This document shows, one piece after another, positions 32,917 to 41,090 of a stretch of 64,000 bases of DNA (positions within the stretch are counted from its first letter, which is position 1; each line of letters begins with the position of its first letter). This stretch comes from Miniimonas arenae (lineage in GTDB: Bacteria > Actinomycetota > Actinomycetes > Actinomycetales > Beutenbergiaceae): contig NZ_VENP01000009.1 in assembly GCF_006351005.1 (NCBI RefSeq), forward strand, positions 1 to 64,000. The letters are read 5' to 3'. The notes under the pieces are model-generated. The model was not told the DNA's origin and did no database searches. It was given only the letters and a program-made list of their open reading frames with translations. The position numbers and the translations under genes were made by a program.

Positions 32917-35900
32917 GTGACCCAGGAACCCCCGGCCACGGCCGGAACGGCGCTGCTCGACGCGACACCGCTCGCGCCCGCCCCGCGAACCCTGCTCGAC
33001 GTGCTCCGCGCGACCGCGGCGGAGCACCCCGACGCCCCCGCACTCGACGACGGCGGGGGGTTCGTCGGCGCCGGGAGTGGCGCTGCCGCGGGCCGTACCG
33101 GCCCGGACGGCGTCCCGGCCGTGCTCCCGCCGGGGATGTCGGGCGAGGTCGGCGAGCCGGCCACCGAGGATGCGCGCGCCTCCTATCTCACCTACACCGA
33201 GCTGCTCGACGTCGTGCTCGCCCGGGCGCAGGAGCTGCGCGCGGCGGGGGTGCGGCGCGGCGACCGCGTCGGTGTCCGGCTGCCCTCGGGGGACCGTTCG
33301 CTGTACGTCGAGATCCTCGCCGTGATCGCGGCGGGTGCGGCCTACGTGCCCGTCGACGCCGACGACCCGGAGGAGCGCGCGACGCTCGTGTTCCGCGAGG
33401 CCGACGTCGTGGGCGTCGTCGAGCGGCCCGGCACCCTGCGCCTGGTGCGCGGCACGCACGCGCTGACCGGCGCCGTCGCGGGGACGAGCGCGGGCGCGAT
33501 CCAGCACGCAGCGCGCGCGGACGACGGCGAGCCCACCGTCGACGACGACGCGTGGATCATCTTCACCTCCGGCTCGACCGGCACGCCCAAGGGCGTCGCG
33601 GTGAGCCACCGCAGCGCGGCCGCGTTCGTGGACGCCGAGGCCGACCTCTTCCTCGCGGGCGACCCGCTCGGACCGGGCGACCGGGTGCTGGCCGGTCTCT
33701 CGGTGGCGTTCGACGCGAGCTGCGAGGAGATGTGGCTCGCGTGGCGCAGCGGCGCGTGCCTCGTGCCCGCCCCGCGCGCGCTCGTCCGGTCCGGCGAGGA
33801 CCTCGGGCCGTGGCTCGAGCGGCGCGGCATCACCGCCGTCTCCACGGTGCCCACCCTCGCGGCGCTGTGGCCCGCCGAGTCCATCGAGAACGTGCGCCTG
33901 CTCATCTTCGGCGGCGAGGCGTGCCCGCCCGAGCTCGCCGCGCGTCTGGTCGGGGAGGGCCGTGAGGTCTGGAACACCTACGGGCCCACCGAGGCGACCG
34001 TCGTCGCGTGCGCCGCGCCGCTCGACGGAGCCGGCCCCGTACGGATCGGGCTGCCGCTCGCGGGCTGGTCGCTCGCCGTCGTGAACCGCGAGGGCGCGCT
34101 CGTCGGCGACGGCGAGGTCGGCGAGCTGGTGATCGGCGGCGTCGGGCTCGCGCGCTACCTCGACCCCGCGAAGGACGCCGAGAAGTACGCGCCGCTGCCG
34201 GCGCTGGGCTGGGAGCGCGCCTACCGCTCGGGCGACCTCGTGCGTTACGAGCCCGAGGGGCTGCTCTTCGTCGGCCGCGCCGACGATCAGGTGAAGATCG
34301 GCGGTCGGCGCATCGAGCTCGGTGAGGTCGAGAACGCGCTTCAGCGTCTGCCCGGGGTGACGGGCGCCGCCGCGGCCGTGCGGCGCTCGGCGGCCGGGAC
34401 CCCGCTGCTCGTGGGCTACCTCGCCGTCACCGACGCGTTCGAGCGGCAGGCCGCGCGGGCCGCGCTTGCCGCGGAGCTCCCCTCCGCGCTCGTGCCGCTG
34501 CTCGCCGTCGTTCCCGATCTCCCGACGCGCACCTCCGGCAAGGTCGACAAGGACGCGCTGCCCTGGCCGCTGCCCGGCGTCGGCGCCGGCGCAGAGGGCG
34601 GCGCCGCAGGTGTGCCCGCGGAGCACGCGTGGCTCGCCGAGCAGTGGGAGGCGGTGCTCGGCCTGCCCGTGCCGAGCGTGGACGCCGACTTCTTCGACCT
34701 CGGCGGCGGCTCGCTCGCGGCGGCGCAGCTCGTCTCGCGCCTGCGCACCCGGCTGCCCGAGGTCACCGTGGCCGACCTGTACGACCGGCCGCGGTTCGGC
34801 GCGATGGCCGCCATGGTCGGCGAGCTCGACGCGGAGCACGACGGCGAGCCCGCCTCGTTCACCCGGCCCGCGCCCACGCCGCGGCGCACCCAGGTCCTGC
34901 AGACGCTGACGGCCGTCCCGCTGCTCGTGCTCCAGGGCGTGCGGTGGCTCATGTGGGTCCTGCTCGCGAGCAACCTCGTGGTGCTCGCCGGGCCGGACGC
35001 GCTGGGCCCCGACCTGCTGCCGGTCACGTCGTGGTGGGTGCTCGTGCCCGCGCTGCTCGTGCTCGGCACGCCGTGGGGCCGGATGGCGGTGGCCGCGGTG
35101 TCGGCGCGGCTGCTGCTCGCCGGGGTGCGTGCGGGGGACCACCCACGCGGGGGGCAGGTGCACATGCGGCTCTGGCTCGCCGAGCAGATCGCCCACCAGG
35201 TCGACGCCGTGAGCCTCGCCGGCGCGCCCTGGGTGGTGATGTACGCGCGAGCGTTGGGCGCGAAGGTCGGCAGGCACGTCGTGCTGCACACGCTTCCGCC
35301 GGTCACGGGCATGCTCGAGGTGGGCGACGGCGCGTCGATCGAGCCCGAGGTCGACCTCGCCGGCTACTGGGTCGACGGCGAGACCGTCCGGATCGGGAGC
35401 ATCGAGGTGGGCCGCGGCGCGACCGTCGGCGCCCGCAGCACGCTCGCGCCCGGCGCCCGGATCGGCAAGGGCGCCCACGTGGCGCCCGGGTCGGCCGTCT
35501 TCGGCAAGGTGCGCGCGGGGACGACGTGGGGCGGGTCGCCCGCGATGCGGCTCGCCGACACCGGCGACGACTGGCCGCGGCACTCCCCGCCCTCGCACCA
35601 GGGCTGGCGCTGGGCGTACGCGGTGTCCGCCGTCGGGCTCGCGCTCCTGCCGCTGGTCTCGCTCGGCTCGGGGGGACTCCTCGTCGTCCACGGCGCGCGG
35701 GAGGCGCAGACGTGGGGCGAGCTCGCCGTCGCCGCCGTGCGGTGGCTCGTGCCCGCCACGCTGCTCGCGGGCGCGGTGTTCGCGGTGCTCGTCGTCGGGG
35801 CGGTGCGACTGCTCGCGATCGGGCTGGTGGCGGGCGACCACCCGGTGCACTCGCGCGTCGCCTGGCAGGCGTGGACGACCGAGCGGCTGCTCGACCTCGC

Positions 35901-37011
35901 GCGCACGATCCTGTTCCCGATCTACTCCAGCCTCGCGACGCCCCTGTGGCTGCGCCTGCTCGGCGCCAAGGTGGGCCGACACGTCGAGGCGTCGACCGTG
36001 CTGCTCATCCCCTCGATGACCACCGTCGCCGACGGCGCGTTCCTCGCCGACGACACCATGGTCGCCTCCTACGAGCTGCGCCGCGGCTGGCTGCGCATCG
36101 CCCCCGCGCGGATCGGCAAGCGCGCGTTCCTCGGCAACTCCGGGATGGCGGGTGCGGGCCACACGGTGCCGAAGGACGGCCTGGTTGCCGTGCTGTCGAT
36201 CGCGCCCGCGAAGGCCAAGGCGGGCTCGTCGTGGCTCGGGTCGCCGCCGGTCCGGTTGCGCCGGGTGGCAGCCGCCGTCGACGAGCGCCTCACGTACGCC
36301 CCCGACCCCTCGCTGCGCGTGCGGCGTGCGCTGTGGGAGGCGTGCCGCGTCGTCCCGGTCCTGCTCACGTGCGGGCTGGGCCTCGCGGTGCTGCTGACCC
36401 TCGCCGCGCTGTCCGGCTGGTGGGGGTTCTGGTGGGCCGCCCTGGCCTCGGGCGTGGTCCTCACGCTCGCGGCCGTGGTAGCCGCGCTCGTCACGACGGC
36501 GGCGAAGTGGCTCCTCGTCGGCCCGATCCGGTCCGGTGAGCACCCGCTGTGGTCCTCGTTCGTCTGGCGTACCGAGGTGGCCGACACGTTCACCGAGATG
36601 CTCGCCGCGCCGTGGTTCGCGAACTCGGCCAGCGGGACGCCGGCGCTCGCGCTCTGGCTGCGCTCGCTCGGGGTGCGGATCGGACGCGGCGTGTGGTGCG
36701 AGTCCTACTGGTTCCCCGAGCCGGACCTCGTGGTGCTCGGCGACGGCGCGACCGTGAACCGCGGCTGCGTGGTGCAGACGCACCTCTTCCACGACCGCGT
36801 CATGAGCGTCGACACCGTGACGCTCGGCGAGGGCGCGACGCTCGGGCCGCACAGCGTGATCCTGCCGGCGGCGTCGATCGGGGCCCACGCGACCGTCGGG
36901 CCCGCCTCGCTCGTCATGCGCGGGGAGACCGTGCCGGTCGGGAGCCGATGGAGCGGGAACCCGATCGGGCCGTGGCGCTCGGTGCGCGTGCGGGCGTACC
37001 AGGAGGTGTGA
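32917..37011 (+). CDS. Pls/PosA-family single-module NRPS (poly-amino-acid synthetase-like)
   Basis: Membrane-bound synthetase predicted to polymerise one amino acid. Order in 1364 residues: adenylation domain (about 30-550; FTSGSTGTPKG near 214, FDASCEEMW near 264, NTYGPTEAT near 352, YRSGDLVRY near 433, TSGKVDKDALP near 537); carrier domain with FDLGGGSLAAAQL near 593, whose Ser takes phosphopantetheine; then six membrane helices in three pairs (about 659-737, 894-972, 1138-1202) separating three hexapeptide-like C domains (758-890, 985-1125, 1215-1364). This is the architecture of Streptomyces albulus Pls (about 1320 residues). The pocket residues I align read D-A-E-S-I-G-T-V-V-K, close to lysine codes. 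GTG 32917 follows GAGGAG. Family members of unknown product are common in actinobacteria. Confidence 0.85.
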   Translation: MTQEPPATAGTALLDATPLAPAPRTLLDVLRATAAEHPDAPALDDGGGFVGAGSGAAAGRTGPDGVPAVLPPGMSGEVGEPATEDARASYLTYTELLDVVLARAQELRAAGVRRGDRVGVRLPSGDRSLYVEILAVIAAGAAYVPVDADDPEERATLVFREADVVGVVERPGTLRLVRGTHALTGAVAGTSAGAIQHAARADDGEPTVDDDAWIIFTSGSTGTPKGVAVSHRSAAAFVDAEADLFLAGDPLGPGDRVLAGLSVAFDASCEEMWLAWRSGACLVPAPRALVRSGEDLGPWLERRGITAVSTVPTLAALWPAESIENVRLLIFGGEACPPELAARLVGEGREVWNTYGPTEATVVACAAPLDGAGPVRIGLPLAGWSLAVVNREGALVGDGEVGELVIGGVGLARYLDPAKDAEKYAPLPALGWERAYRSGDLVRYEPEGLLFVGRADDQVKIGGRRIELGEVENALQRLPGVTGAAAAVRRSAAGTPLLVGYLAVTDAFERQAARAALAAELPSALVPLLAVVPDLPTRTSGKVDKDALPWPLPGVGAGAEGGAAGVPAEHAWLAEQWEAVLGLPVPSVDADFFDLGGGSLAAAQLVSRLRTRLPEVTVADLYDRPRFGAMAAMVGELDAEHDGEPASFTRPAPTPRRTQVLQTLTAVPLLVLQGVRWLMWVLLASNLVVLAGPDALGPDLLPVTSWWVLVPALLVLGTPWGRMAVAAVSARLLLAGVRAGDHPRGGQVHMRLWLAEQIAHQVDAVSLAGAPWVVMYARALGAKVGRHVVLHTLPPVTGMLEVGDGASIEPEVDLAGYWVDGETVRIGSIEVGRGATVGARSTLAPGARIGKGAHVAPGSAVFGKVRAGTTWGGSPAMRLADTGDDWPRHSPPSHQGWRWAYAVSAVGLALLPLVSLGSGGLLVVHGAREAQTWGELAVAAVRWLVPATLLAGAVFAVLVVGAVRLLAIGLVAGDHPVHSRVAWQAWTTERLLDLARTILFPIYSSLATPLWLRLLGAKVGRHVEASTVLLIPSMTTVADGAFLADDTMVASYELRRGWLRIAPARIGKRAFLGNSGMAGAGHTVPKDGLVAVLSIAPAKAKAGSSWLGSPPVRLRRVAAAVDERLTYAPDPSLRVRRALWEACRVVPVLLTCGLGLAVLLTLAALSGWWGFWWAALASGVVLTLAAVVAALVTTAAKWLLVGPIRSGEHPLWSSFVWRTEVADTFTEMLAAPWFANSASGTPALALWLRSLGVRIGRGVWCESYWFPEPDLVVLGDGATVNRGCVVQTHLFHDRVMSVDTVTLGEGATLGPHSVILPAASIGAHATVGPASLVMRGETVPVGSRWSGNPIGPWRSVRVRAYQEV

Positions 37012-37174
37012 GGGGCTCGGCTGCGTCGGGCTGCGTCAGGCTGCGTCAGGCGGCCACCGACGCGGCTGGTGACACGCGGCCGTCACACGCACCGCTTAGG
37101 CTCGGCGAGTCCCGCACCACCCGACCTCCTGACCGCTCCAGCCCGACCGCCAGCCGAACGGACCAGACGTACCG
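37012..37174 (+). promoter_or_regulatory. spacer with 10-bp tandem repeat and -10 box
   Basis: GGCTGCGTC(G/A) repeats three times at 37019-37048. TAGGCT at 37097-37102 is a plausible -10 for the M1 peptidase, giving a leader of about 65 nt. No clear ribosome binding site precedes ATG 37175. Confidence 0.45.
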
Positions 37175-38542
37175 ATGCCGAAGTCACGCGTCGCCCGCAA
37201 GAACGAGTTCCACACCGGTCCGCACGACCCCGCCTCGCACCCCGCGGGGATCGTCGCCGACGCGTACGCCCCCGACAGCGGCAACCCCGGCTACCACGTC
37301 GAGCTCTACGACCTCGAGCTGGACTACCGCGTCCGGACGAACCGGCTCGTCGGCGTCGCCGTGCTCTCGGTCGTGGCGACCGAGCACCTCGTGCGGCTCG
37401 AGCTCGATCTCGTGGGGCTCAAGGCGAGCGAGGTCCGGGTCAACGGCAAGCGTGTGCGGCACCTCGAGACGGCGACCAAGGTCAAGCTGGTGCTTCCGGA
37501 AGCGATCCCGGCCGGTACCCGGTTCACGGTCGAGGTCGACTACGGCGGCAAGCCGGTTCCGCGACGCACGCGCTGGGGCCGGATCGGCTGGGAGGAGCTC
37601 ACCGACGGCGCCCTCGTCGCCTCGCAGCCGACCGGTGCTCCCACGTGGTTCCCGTGCAACGATCACCCGGCGCAGAAGTCCCGCTACCGGATCTCCGTGT
37701 CGTGCGAGCGCGAGTACCGGGTCGTCACGAACGGTGTGCCGGGCGGGCACACCGAGCGCGCCGGCCGGCGGACCTGGCGCTACTACCAGGACATCCCCGC
37801 CGCGCCCTATCTCGCCACCGTGCAGATCGGCCGCTACGACGAGGAGCACCTCGACCTCGACGGCGTGCCGGGGTCGCTCTACTACCCGCAGCGACTGCGC
37901 TCCCGCGTGCGGCACGACATCGCGCAGCGGGTGCCCTCGATGATGCGGACGTTCGTCGACGCCTTCGGGCCCTACCCGCTGGCCAAGTACGTGGTCGTCG
38001 TGACGGACGACGTCCTGGAGATCCCGATCGAGGCCCAGGGCATGGCGACCTTCGGCGCCAACCACGCCGACGGCAACGGCGGCTCGGACCGCCTCATCGC
38101 ACACGAGCTCGCCCACCAGTGGTTCGGCAACTCGGTCGGCGTCGCGCGGTGGCAGGACATCTGGCTCAACGAGGGGTTCGCCTGCTACGCCGAGTGGATC
38201 TGGTCCGAGGCGTCGGGCGGTCCGACCGCCCACGCGCGTGCCCTCGCCTACTACGCGAAGGTCAAGGCCCAGCCGCAGGACCTCCTCGTCGCCGACCCGG
38301 GTGCGGCCCGGATGTTCGACGACCGCGTGTACAAGCGCGGCGCGCTCACCGTGCACGCGCTGCGGCGCACCCTCGGCGAGGAGGTGTTCTTCGCCGTCGT
38401 GCGCTCGTGGACGCAGGCGCACCGGCACGGGACGGCGACCACCGAGGACTTCGAGGCGTACGTGGCGCGGGAGACCGGGCGCGACCTCGGCGGGCTGTTC
38501 GACGCCTGGCTGCGGACGCCCGCGCTGCCGCAGCTGCCCTAG
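37175..38542 (+). CDS. M1-family zinc metallopeptidase
   Basis: Zinc aminopeptidase. The 455-residue protein has the N-terminal beta-saddle (YHVELYDLELDYRVRTNRL), then the catalytic domain with HELAHQWFGNSVG and NEGFACYAEW, giving the H-E-x-x-H-(18)-E zinc site. The usual G-A-M-E-N substrate loop reads EAQGMATFG, as in shorter actinobacterial M1 relatives. The protein ends after the catalytic domain and lacks the large C-terminal helical domain of PepN (about 850 residues). No signal peptide is visible. It directly follows the Pls-like gene; in epsilon-poly-lysine producers a peptidase degrades the product, so a trimming or self-protection role is an attractive inference. Confidence 0.88.
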   Translation: MPKSRVARKNEFHTGPHDPASHPAGIVADAYAPDSGNPGYHVELYDLELDYRVRTNRLVGVAVLSVVATEHLVRLELDLVGLKASEVRVNGKRVRHLETATKVKLVLPEAIPAGTRFTVEVDYGGKPVPRRTRWGRIGWEELTDGALVASQPTGAPTWFPCNDHPAQKSRYRISVSCEREYRVVTNGVPGGHTERAGRRTWRYYQDIPAAPYLATVQIGRYDEEHLDLDGVPGSLYYPQRLRSRVRHDIAQRVPSMMRTFVDAFGPYPLAKYVVVVTDDVLEIPIEAQGMATFGANHADGNGGSDRLIAHELAHQWFGNSVGVARWQDIWLNEGFACYAEWIWSEASGGPTAHARALAYYAKVKAQPQDLLVADPGAARMFDDRVYKRGALTVHALRRTLGEEVFFAVVRSWTQAHRHGTATTEDFEAYVARETGRDLGGLFDAWLRTPALPQLP

Positions 38543-38573
38543 CTGCGGGGCCAGCGCCGACGTCTTCCGCCAC

Positions 38574-38715
38574 AGCGACTCTGCGTCACGCGACAGCGAC
38601 TGAGTCCCGATTGGCCGCGCGTCCCATCGCGCTGACCTGCGATGACGCCATGCGGCGCGGCCGTGCGAACCGAGTGAGTCGCTGCGGCGTGACGGACAGT
38701 CGCTGTGGCGTCACG
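38574..38715. repeat. intergenic inverted-repeat element, copy 3 (142 bp)
   Basis: Lies between the convergent stops of the M1 peptidase (38542) and the phosphopantetheinyl transferase (38760). Left end AGCGACTCTGCGTCACGC (38574-38591), second ACAGCGACT (38593-38601); the core appears in reverse as GACCTGCGATG (38634-38644); right half AGTCGCTGCGGCGTGACG (38677-38694) and AGTCGCTGTGGCGTCACG (38698-38715). Ends and total length are identical to the element at 18253-18394, 20 kb away. Confidence 0.85.
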
Positions 38716-38759
38716 GACCATGCCGGCGCGACCTGGCCACGGCTGCCCCGCAGTCGGCA

Positions 38760-39470
38760 TCACGCTGGGCTGGTCGACCCCGCGCCGGCGACGGCGAGGC
38801 TCGTCACCGCGCCGGGCGTCGGCACGTCGTGCAGCACGTAGCGGGCGACGACGCCGGGCCCGTGCTCGACGACGATCCCCGTGCCCTCGGCCTTGGCGAC
38901 CGCCTCGCGCTGCGTCCAGGCGCGCAGCGTCGCGACCTCGTGGCGGGTGGCGTCGGGCGGGGCGGGTTCGGTGTCGACACCGATCGCCCGCGGCCGCGAG
39001 CTGTCGGTGGTGTTGCCGTCGACGGGGCCGCGCGCGGTGGGGGAGCAGGCGGCGACGACGAGCCCACCGGCGTGCGCCACGCTCACCTCGGGCGCGGGGA
39101 AGGTCGGGTGCGCCCGCAGGCCGGCGAGCGGCACCACGACCTGCGGCCGGCCGTGCTCGCGACCGCAGGCCGGGCACGTCGCCGTGATGACGACGGCGTC
39201 CGCTGCGCACTCCATCGCCTCGGCGGCGAGCACCCGGACCAGGTAGCGACCGAGCAGCGTCTCGTCGGCCGCGACGTCGGAGATCCCCTCGAGTCTGGCT
39301 CGCTCGGACGCGGTGAGCCAGGAGTATGCGCTCGAGCGGACCGGGTCGACGGCGGCGGTCGGCGCCCACACCACGGTGACGCCCGCGATCACGGCGCGGC
39401 CGGTGGGGGCCCAGCCGGCCACGCCCGCCGACTCCGTGACGCCGGCGCGGTCCGGCAGCTGTCCTTCCAC
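38760..39470 (-). CDS. 4'-phosphopantetheinyl transferase (Sfp type)
   Basis: Transfers phosphopantetheine from CoA to the serine of a carrier domain. The protein (about 236 residues) has the two superfamily motifs: AIGVDTEP with the metal-binding Asp and Glu, and AWTQREAVAKAEG, corresponding to W-x-x-K-E-A with Arg for Lys. I place the start at the GTG at 39468-39470: TACGCT ends six bases before it, fitting a leaderless transcript. A longer frame to 39629 is open but Pro/Arg-rich and looks like shadow coding. Given the Pls-like carrier protein 1.7 kb away, that is the likely client. Between them lie only the M1 gene and a repeat element. Confidence 0.83.
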   Translation of the reverse strand: MEGQLPDRAGVTESAGVAGWAPTGRAVIAGVTVVWAPTAAVDPVRSSAYSWLTASERARLEGISDVAADETLLGRYLVRVLAAEAMECAADAVVITATCPACGREHGRPQVVVPLAGLRAHPTFPAPEVSVAHAGGLVVAACSPTARGPVDGNTTDSSRPRAIGVDTEPAPPDATRHEVATLRAWTQREAVAKAEGTGIVVEHGPGVVARYVLHDVPTPGAVTSLAVAGAGSTSPA

Positions 39471-39835
39471 GGCCGCAGCGTAGGCGTCGCGCGGCTGGGG
39501 GGTGGTGGGGCGCGGCGTGGGTGGACGCGGCGCTCGCGGTGTCCACGTGGGGCGCGGCGGCAGCGCGCAGGGTGCTGCGGCGTGGGTGCACCGGACGCGG
39601 CGGTCCGCAACCTTCGCCCGGTCGCTCACCCCGCACGGCCAGCTGCGATCGAATTACGACACACGTGAGTGACGCATCGGAATCGGTGCGGATGCCGTGC
39701 CGTAAATAGCCAGCCGAGTACCTCCATTAGACCTCTGACCTGCGCAAAGGCATGCCTTACCAACGTTGCGATATTGCGGATGCCGGGTTTATGGTCATGC
39801 CAATTCCGACACGCGTCGGACGGAAGAGGAACACC
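39471..39835. promoter_or_regulatory. regulatory region upstream of the DUF1540 gene
   Basis: This 365-bp gap has unusually low G+C between 39640 and 39830. AAGGCATGCCTT at 39747-39758 is a perfect 12-bp palindrome, reminiscent of metal-regulator (DtxR/MntR) sites. GAAGAGGA precedes ATG 39836. I cannot assign the sigma factor. Confidence 0.5.
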
Positions 39836-40123
39836 ATGTCCACGATCAACGAGATGCCCCACGTCGTCGAGTGCGCCGTGGCCGGCTGCTCCTACAACCA
39901 CGACGGCTGTACCGCCTTCGCCGTCACCGTCGACCGCGACGCCGACTGCGCCACGTTCATCGACATCGGCACCCGCGGCGGCCTCGACCGCGTCGTCGCC
40001 CAGGTCGGCGCCTGCCAGCGCACAGACTGCATCCACAACGCGAACCTGGAGTGCACCGCGGAGGCCGTGCGCATCGGCCCCGGCGGCGGCACCGCCAACT
40101 GCCTCACCTACGCCAAGGCCTGA
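39836..40123 (+). CDS. DUF1540 cysteine-rich (probably metal-binding) protein
   Basis: The 95-residue protein holds two copies of the DUF1540 cysteine pattern: VVECAVAGCSYNHDGCTAFAV followed by a distal Cys in DCATF, and VGACQRTDCIHNANLECTAEAV followed by NCLTYA near the end, eight cysteines in all plus two histidines. Such proteins are thought to bind a metal ion; the biological role is unknown. ATG 39836 has a good GAGGA. The gene is monocistronic, with a palindromic operator-like site upstream and a strong terminator downstream. The product is small and likely inducible. Confidence 0.85.
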   Translation: MSTINEMPHVVECAVAGCSYNHDGCTAFAVTVDRDADCATFIDIGTRGGLDRVVAQVGACQRTDCIHNANLECTAEAVRIGPGGGTANCLTYAKA

Positions 40124-40220
40124 GTCCCGGAGCGAGGCCGAGCAAGGCACAGAGACCCCGCGCGGCAGCGCGCGGCTGCACCACCGTCCCCTCCTGCGCC
40201 GCTGGGAGGACGACAGCTGC

Positions 40221-40252
40221 GAGGCCCCCGGACCGATCGGTCCGGGGGCCTC
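40221..40252. terminator. strong perfect-palindrome terminator
   Basis: GAGGCCCCCGGACCGATC and its complement form a continuous 32-bp palindrome about 100 bp after the DUF1540 stop. It is the second stem in the window built on a GGCCCCCGG core (the other is at 23242). Confidence 0.85.
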
Positions 40253-40345
40253 GTGCTGTCTTCGGACGGCGACCTGTCTGCGACGGCGACGCGTCCGACA
40301 TGTGAGACGACCCCGAAGGTCCCGATCGCCCCTCCCGCTGGCCGC

Positions 40346-40351
40346 TAGCGT
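40346..40351 (+). promoter_or_regulatory. -10 box of a leaderless small ORF
   Basis: TAGCGT ends seven bases before the GTG at 40359, the spacing expected for a leaderless transcript. Confidence 0.5.
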
Positions 40352-40358
40352 CCTTCCC

Positions 40359-40463
40359 GTGACGAGCACCCAGCACCCGAGCGCAGCGGCGATGCCGCCC
40401 GCCGCGTGCTGCCCGCCGATGCCGGGGTGTATGCCCCGGCCCGGCCTCGCGTTCGTGCGGTAG
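40359..40463 (+). CDS. putative 34-residue Cys-containing leader peptide
   Basis: A short frame GTG...TAG encodes 34 residues with the central block AACCPPMPGCMPRPG, that is Cys-Cys then Cys within seven residues. A TANNNT box sits exactly where a leaderless start would need it. The stop is 60 bp before the GTG of the next gene. In mycobacteria, leaderless short ORFs with clustered cysteines act as cysteine-responsive attenuators; this ORF fits that layout, but the downstream gene is not a recognised sulfur gene. Without comparison to other genomes the call is tentative. Confidence 0.45.
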   Translation: MTSTQHPSAAAMPPAACCPPMPGCMPRPGLAFVR

Positions 40464-40523
40464 TTCCGGCGAAGCGAGTCCGGGCGCCGCGACCCCCGAC
40501 TCGTCCCCTCGCCGGAGCCTCCC

Positions 40524-41042
40524 GTGACCCTCGTCAGTACCCTTCCGTCCTCCGCGCCGCGTCCCGCGGCGCTCGCCGCCCCTGCGCCCGTGCCCGCTCT
40601 GTCGCCGGATCCGTCGACCGTCGAGATCGACGCCTCCGAGCCCTTCCACCGCGTCGTCGCCGCCGTCCAGGAGGCCGTGCGCGACGGCGTCGCGTCCGTC
40701 TGGCTGACGGGTCACGGCGCCGCTCCGGTCGCCGCACGCGTGCTGCGGCTGGTCCGCGACGTGCGGGTCGGCGCGGAGCTGGACCCCGCGGAGGTGGGCC
40801 TGGCGGAGGCGGCGAGCGACGCCGTCGTGCTTGCGGGGGTGGCCGGGGGACGCGCCCACGTGCTCGTGCGCGACCCGAGCGCGCGCGCTGCGCTGCGTGC
40901 GGCGGTGCGGCGCCTCGTGGCGCGCGGCCCCGTCGCGCTGCCGAGCCGGTTCGGCGGCGACGCGTGGTCCGCGACGGTGGCGCTCTCGTGGCCGGTCGAG
41001 GTCGTCGTGCACCCGCGCGTCGCGGCGGTCCTCGCCGCCTGA
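40524..41042 (+). CDS. conserved hypothetical protein
   Basis: The 172-residue protein is not recognised. After a Pro/Ala-rich 33-residue start it has an alternating helix/strand pattern: PFHRVVAAVQEAVRDGVASVWLTGHGAAPVAARVL, then short strands SDAVVLAGVAGGRAHVLVRDP and a final strand PVEVVVHPRVAAVLAA. No cysteines, membrane helix or catalytic motif are evident. The GTG at 40524 is preceded by GGAG. It follows the putative cysteine leader peptide and may be controlled by it. The downstream oxidoreductase starts 49 bp later, so co-transcription is possible. Confidence 0.6.
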   Translation: MTLVSTLPSSAPRPAALAAPAPVPALSPDPSTVEIDASEPFHRVVAAVQEAVRDGVASVWLTGHGAAPVAARVLRLVRDVRVGAELDPAEVGLAEAASDAVVLAGVAGGRAHVLVRDPSARAALRAAVRRLVARGPVALPSRFGGDAWSATVALSWPVEVVVHPRVAAVLAA

Positions 41043-41090
41043 GCAGGACCGCACCGGCGCGGCGTCGGGGGGCAGGGGCAGGATGGGCGC

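Noticed and set aside
32800-36888. Long minus-strand frame antisense to the Pls-like gene, continuous with the real hydrolase
   Set aside because: Only the part after the ATG at 32799 is protein-like; the rest is Arg/Ala/Gly-rich shadow sequence opposite a clear synthetase.
39471-39629. N-terminal extension of the phosphopantetheinyl transferase
   Set aside because: Pro/Arg-rich with no family match; a TANNNT box positioned for a leaderless start supports the GTG at 39470.
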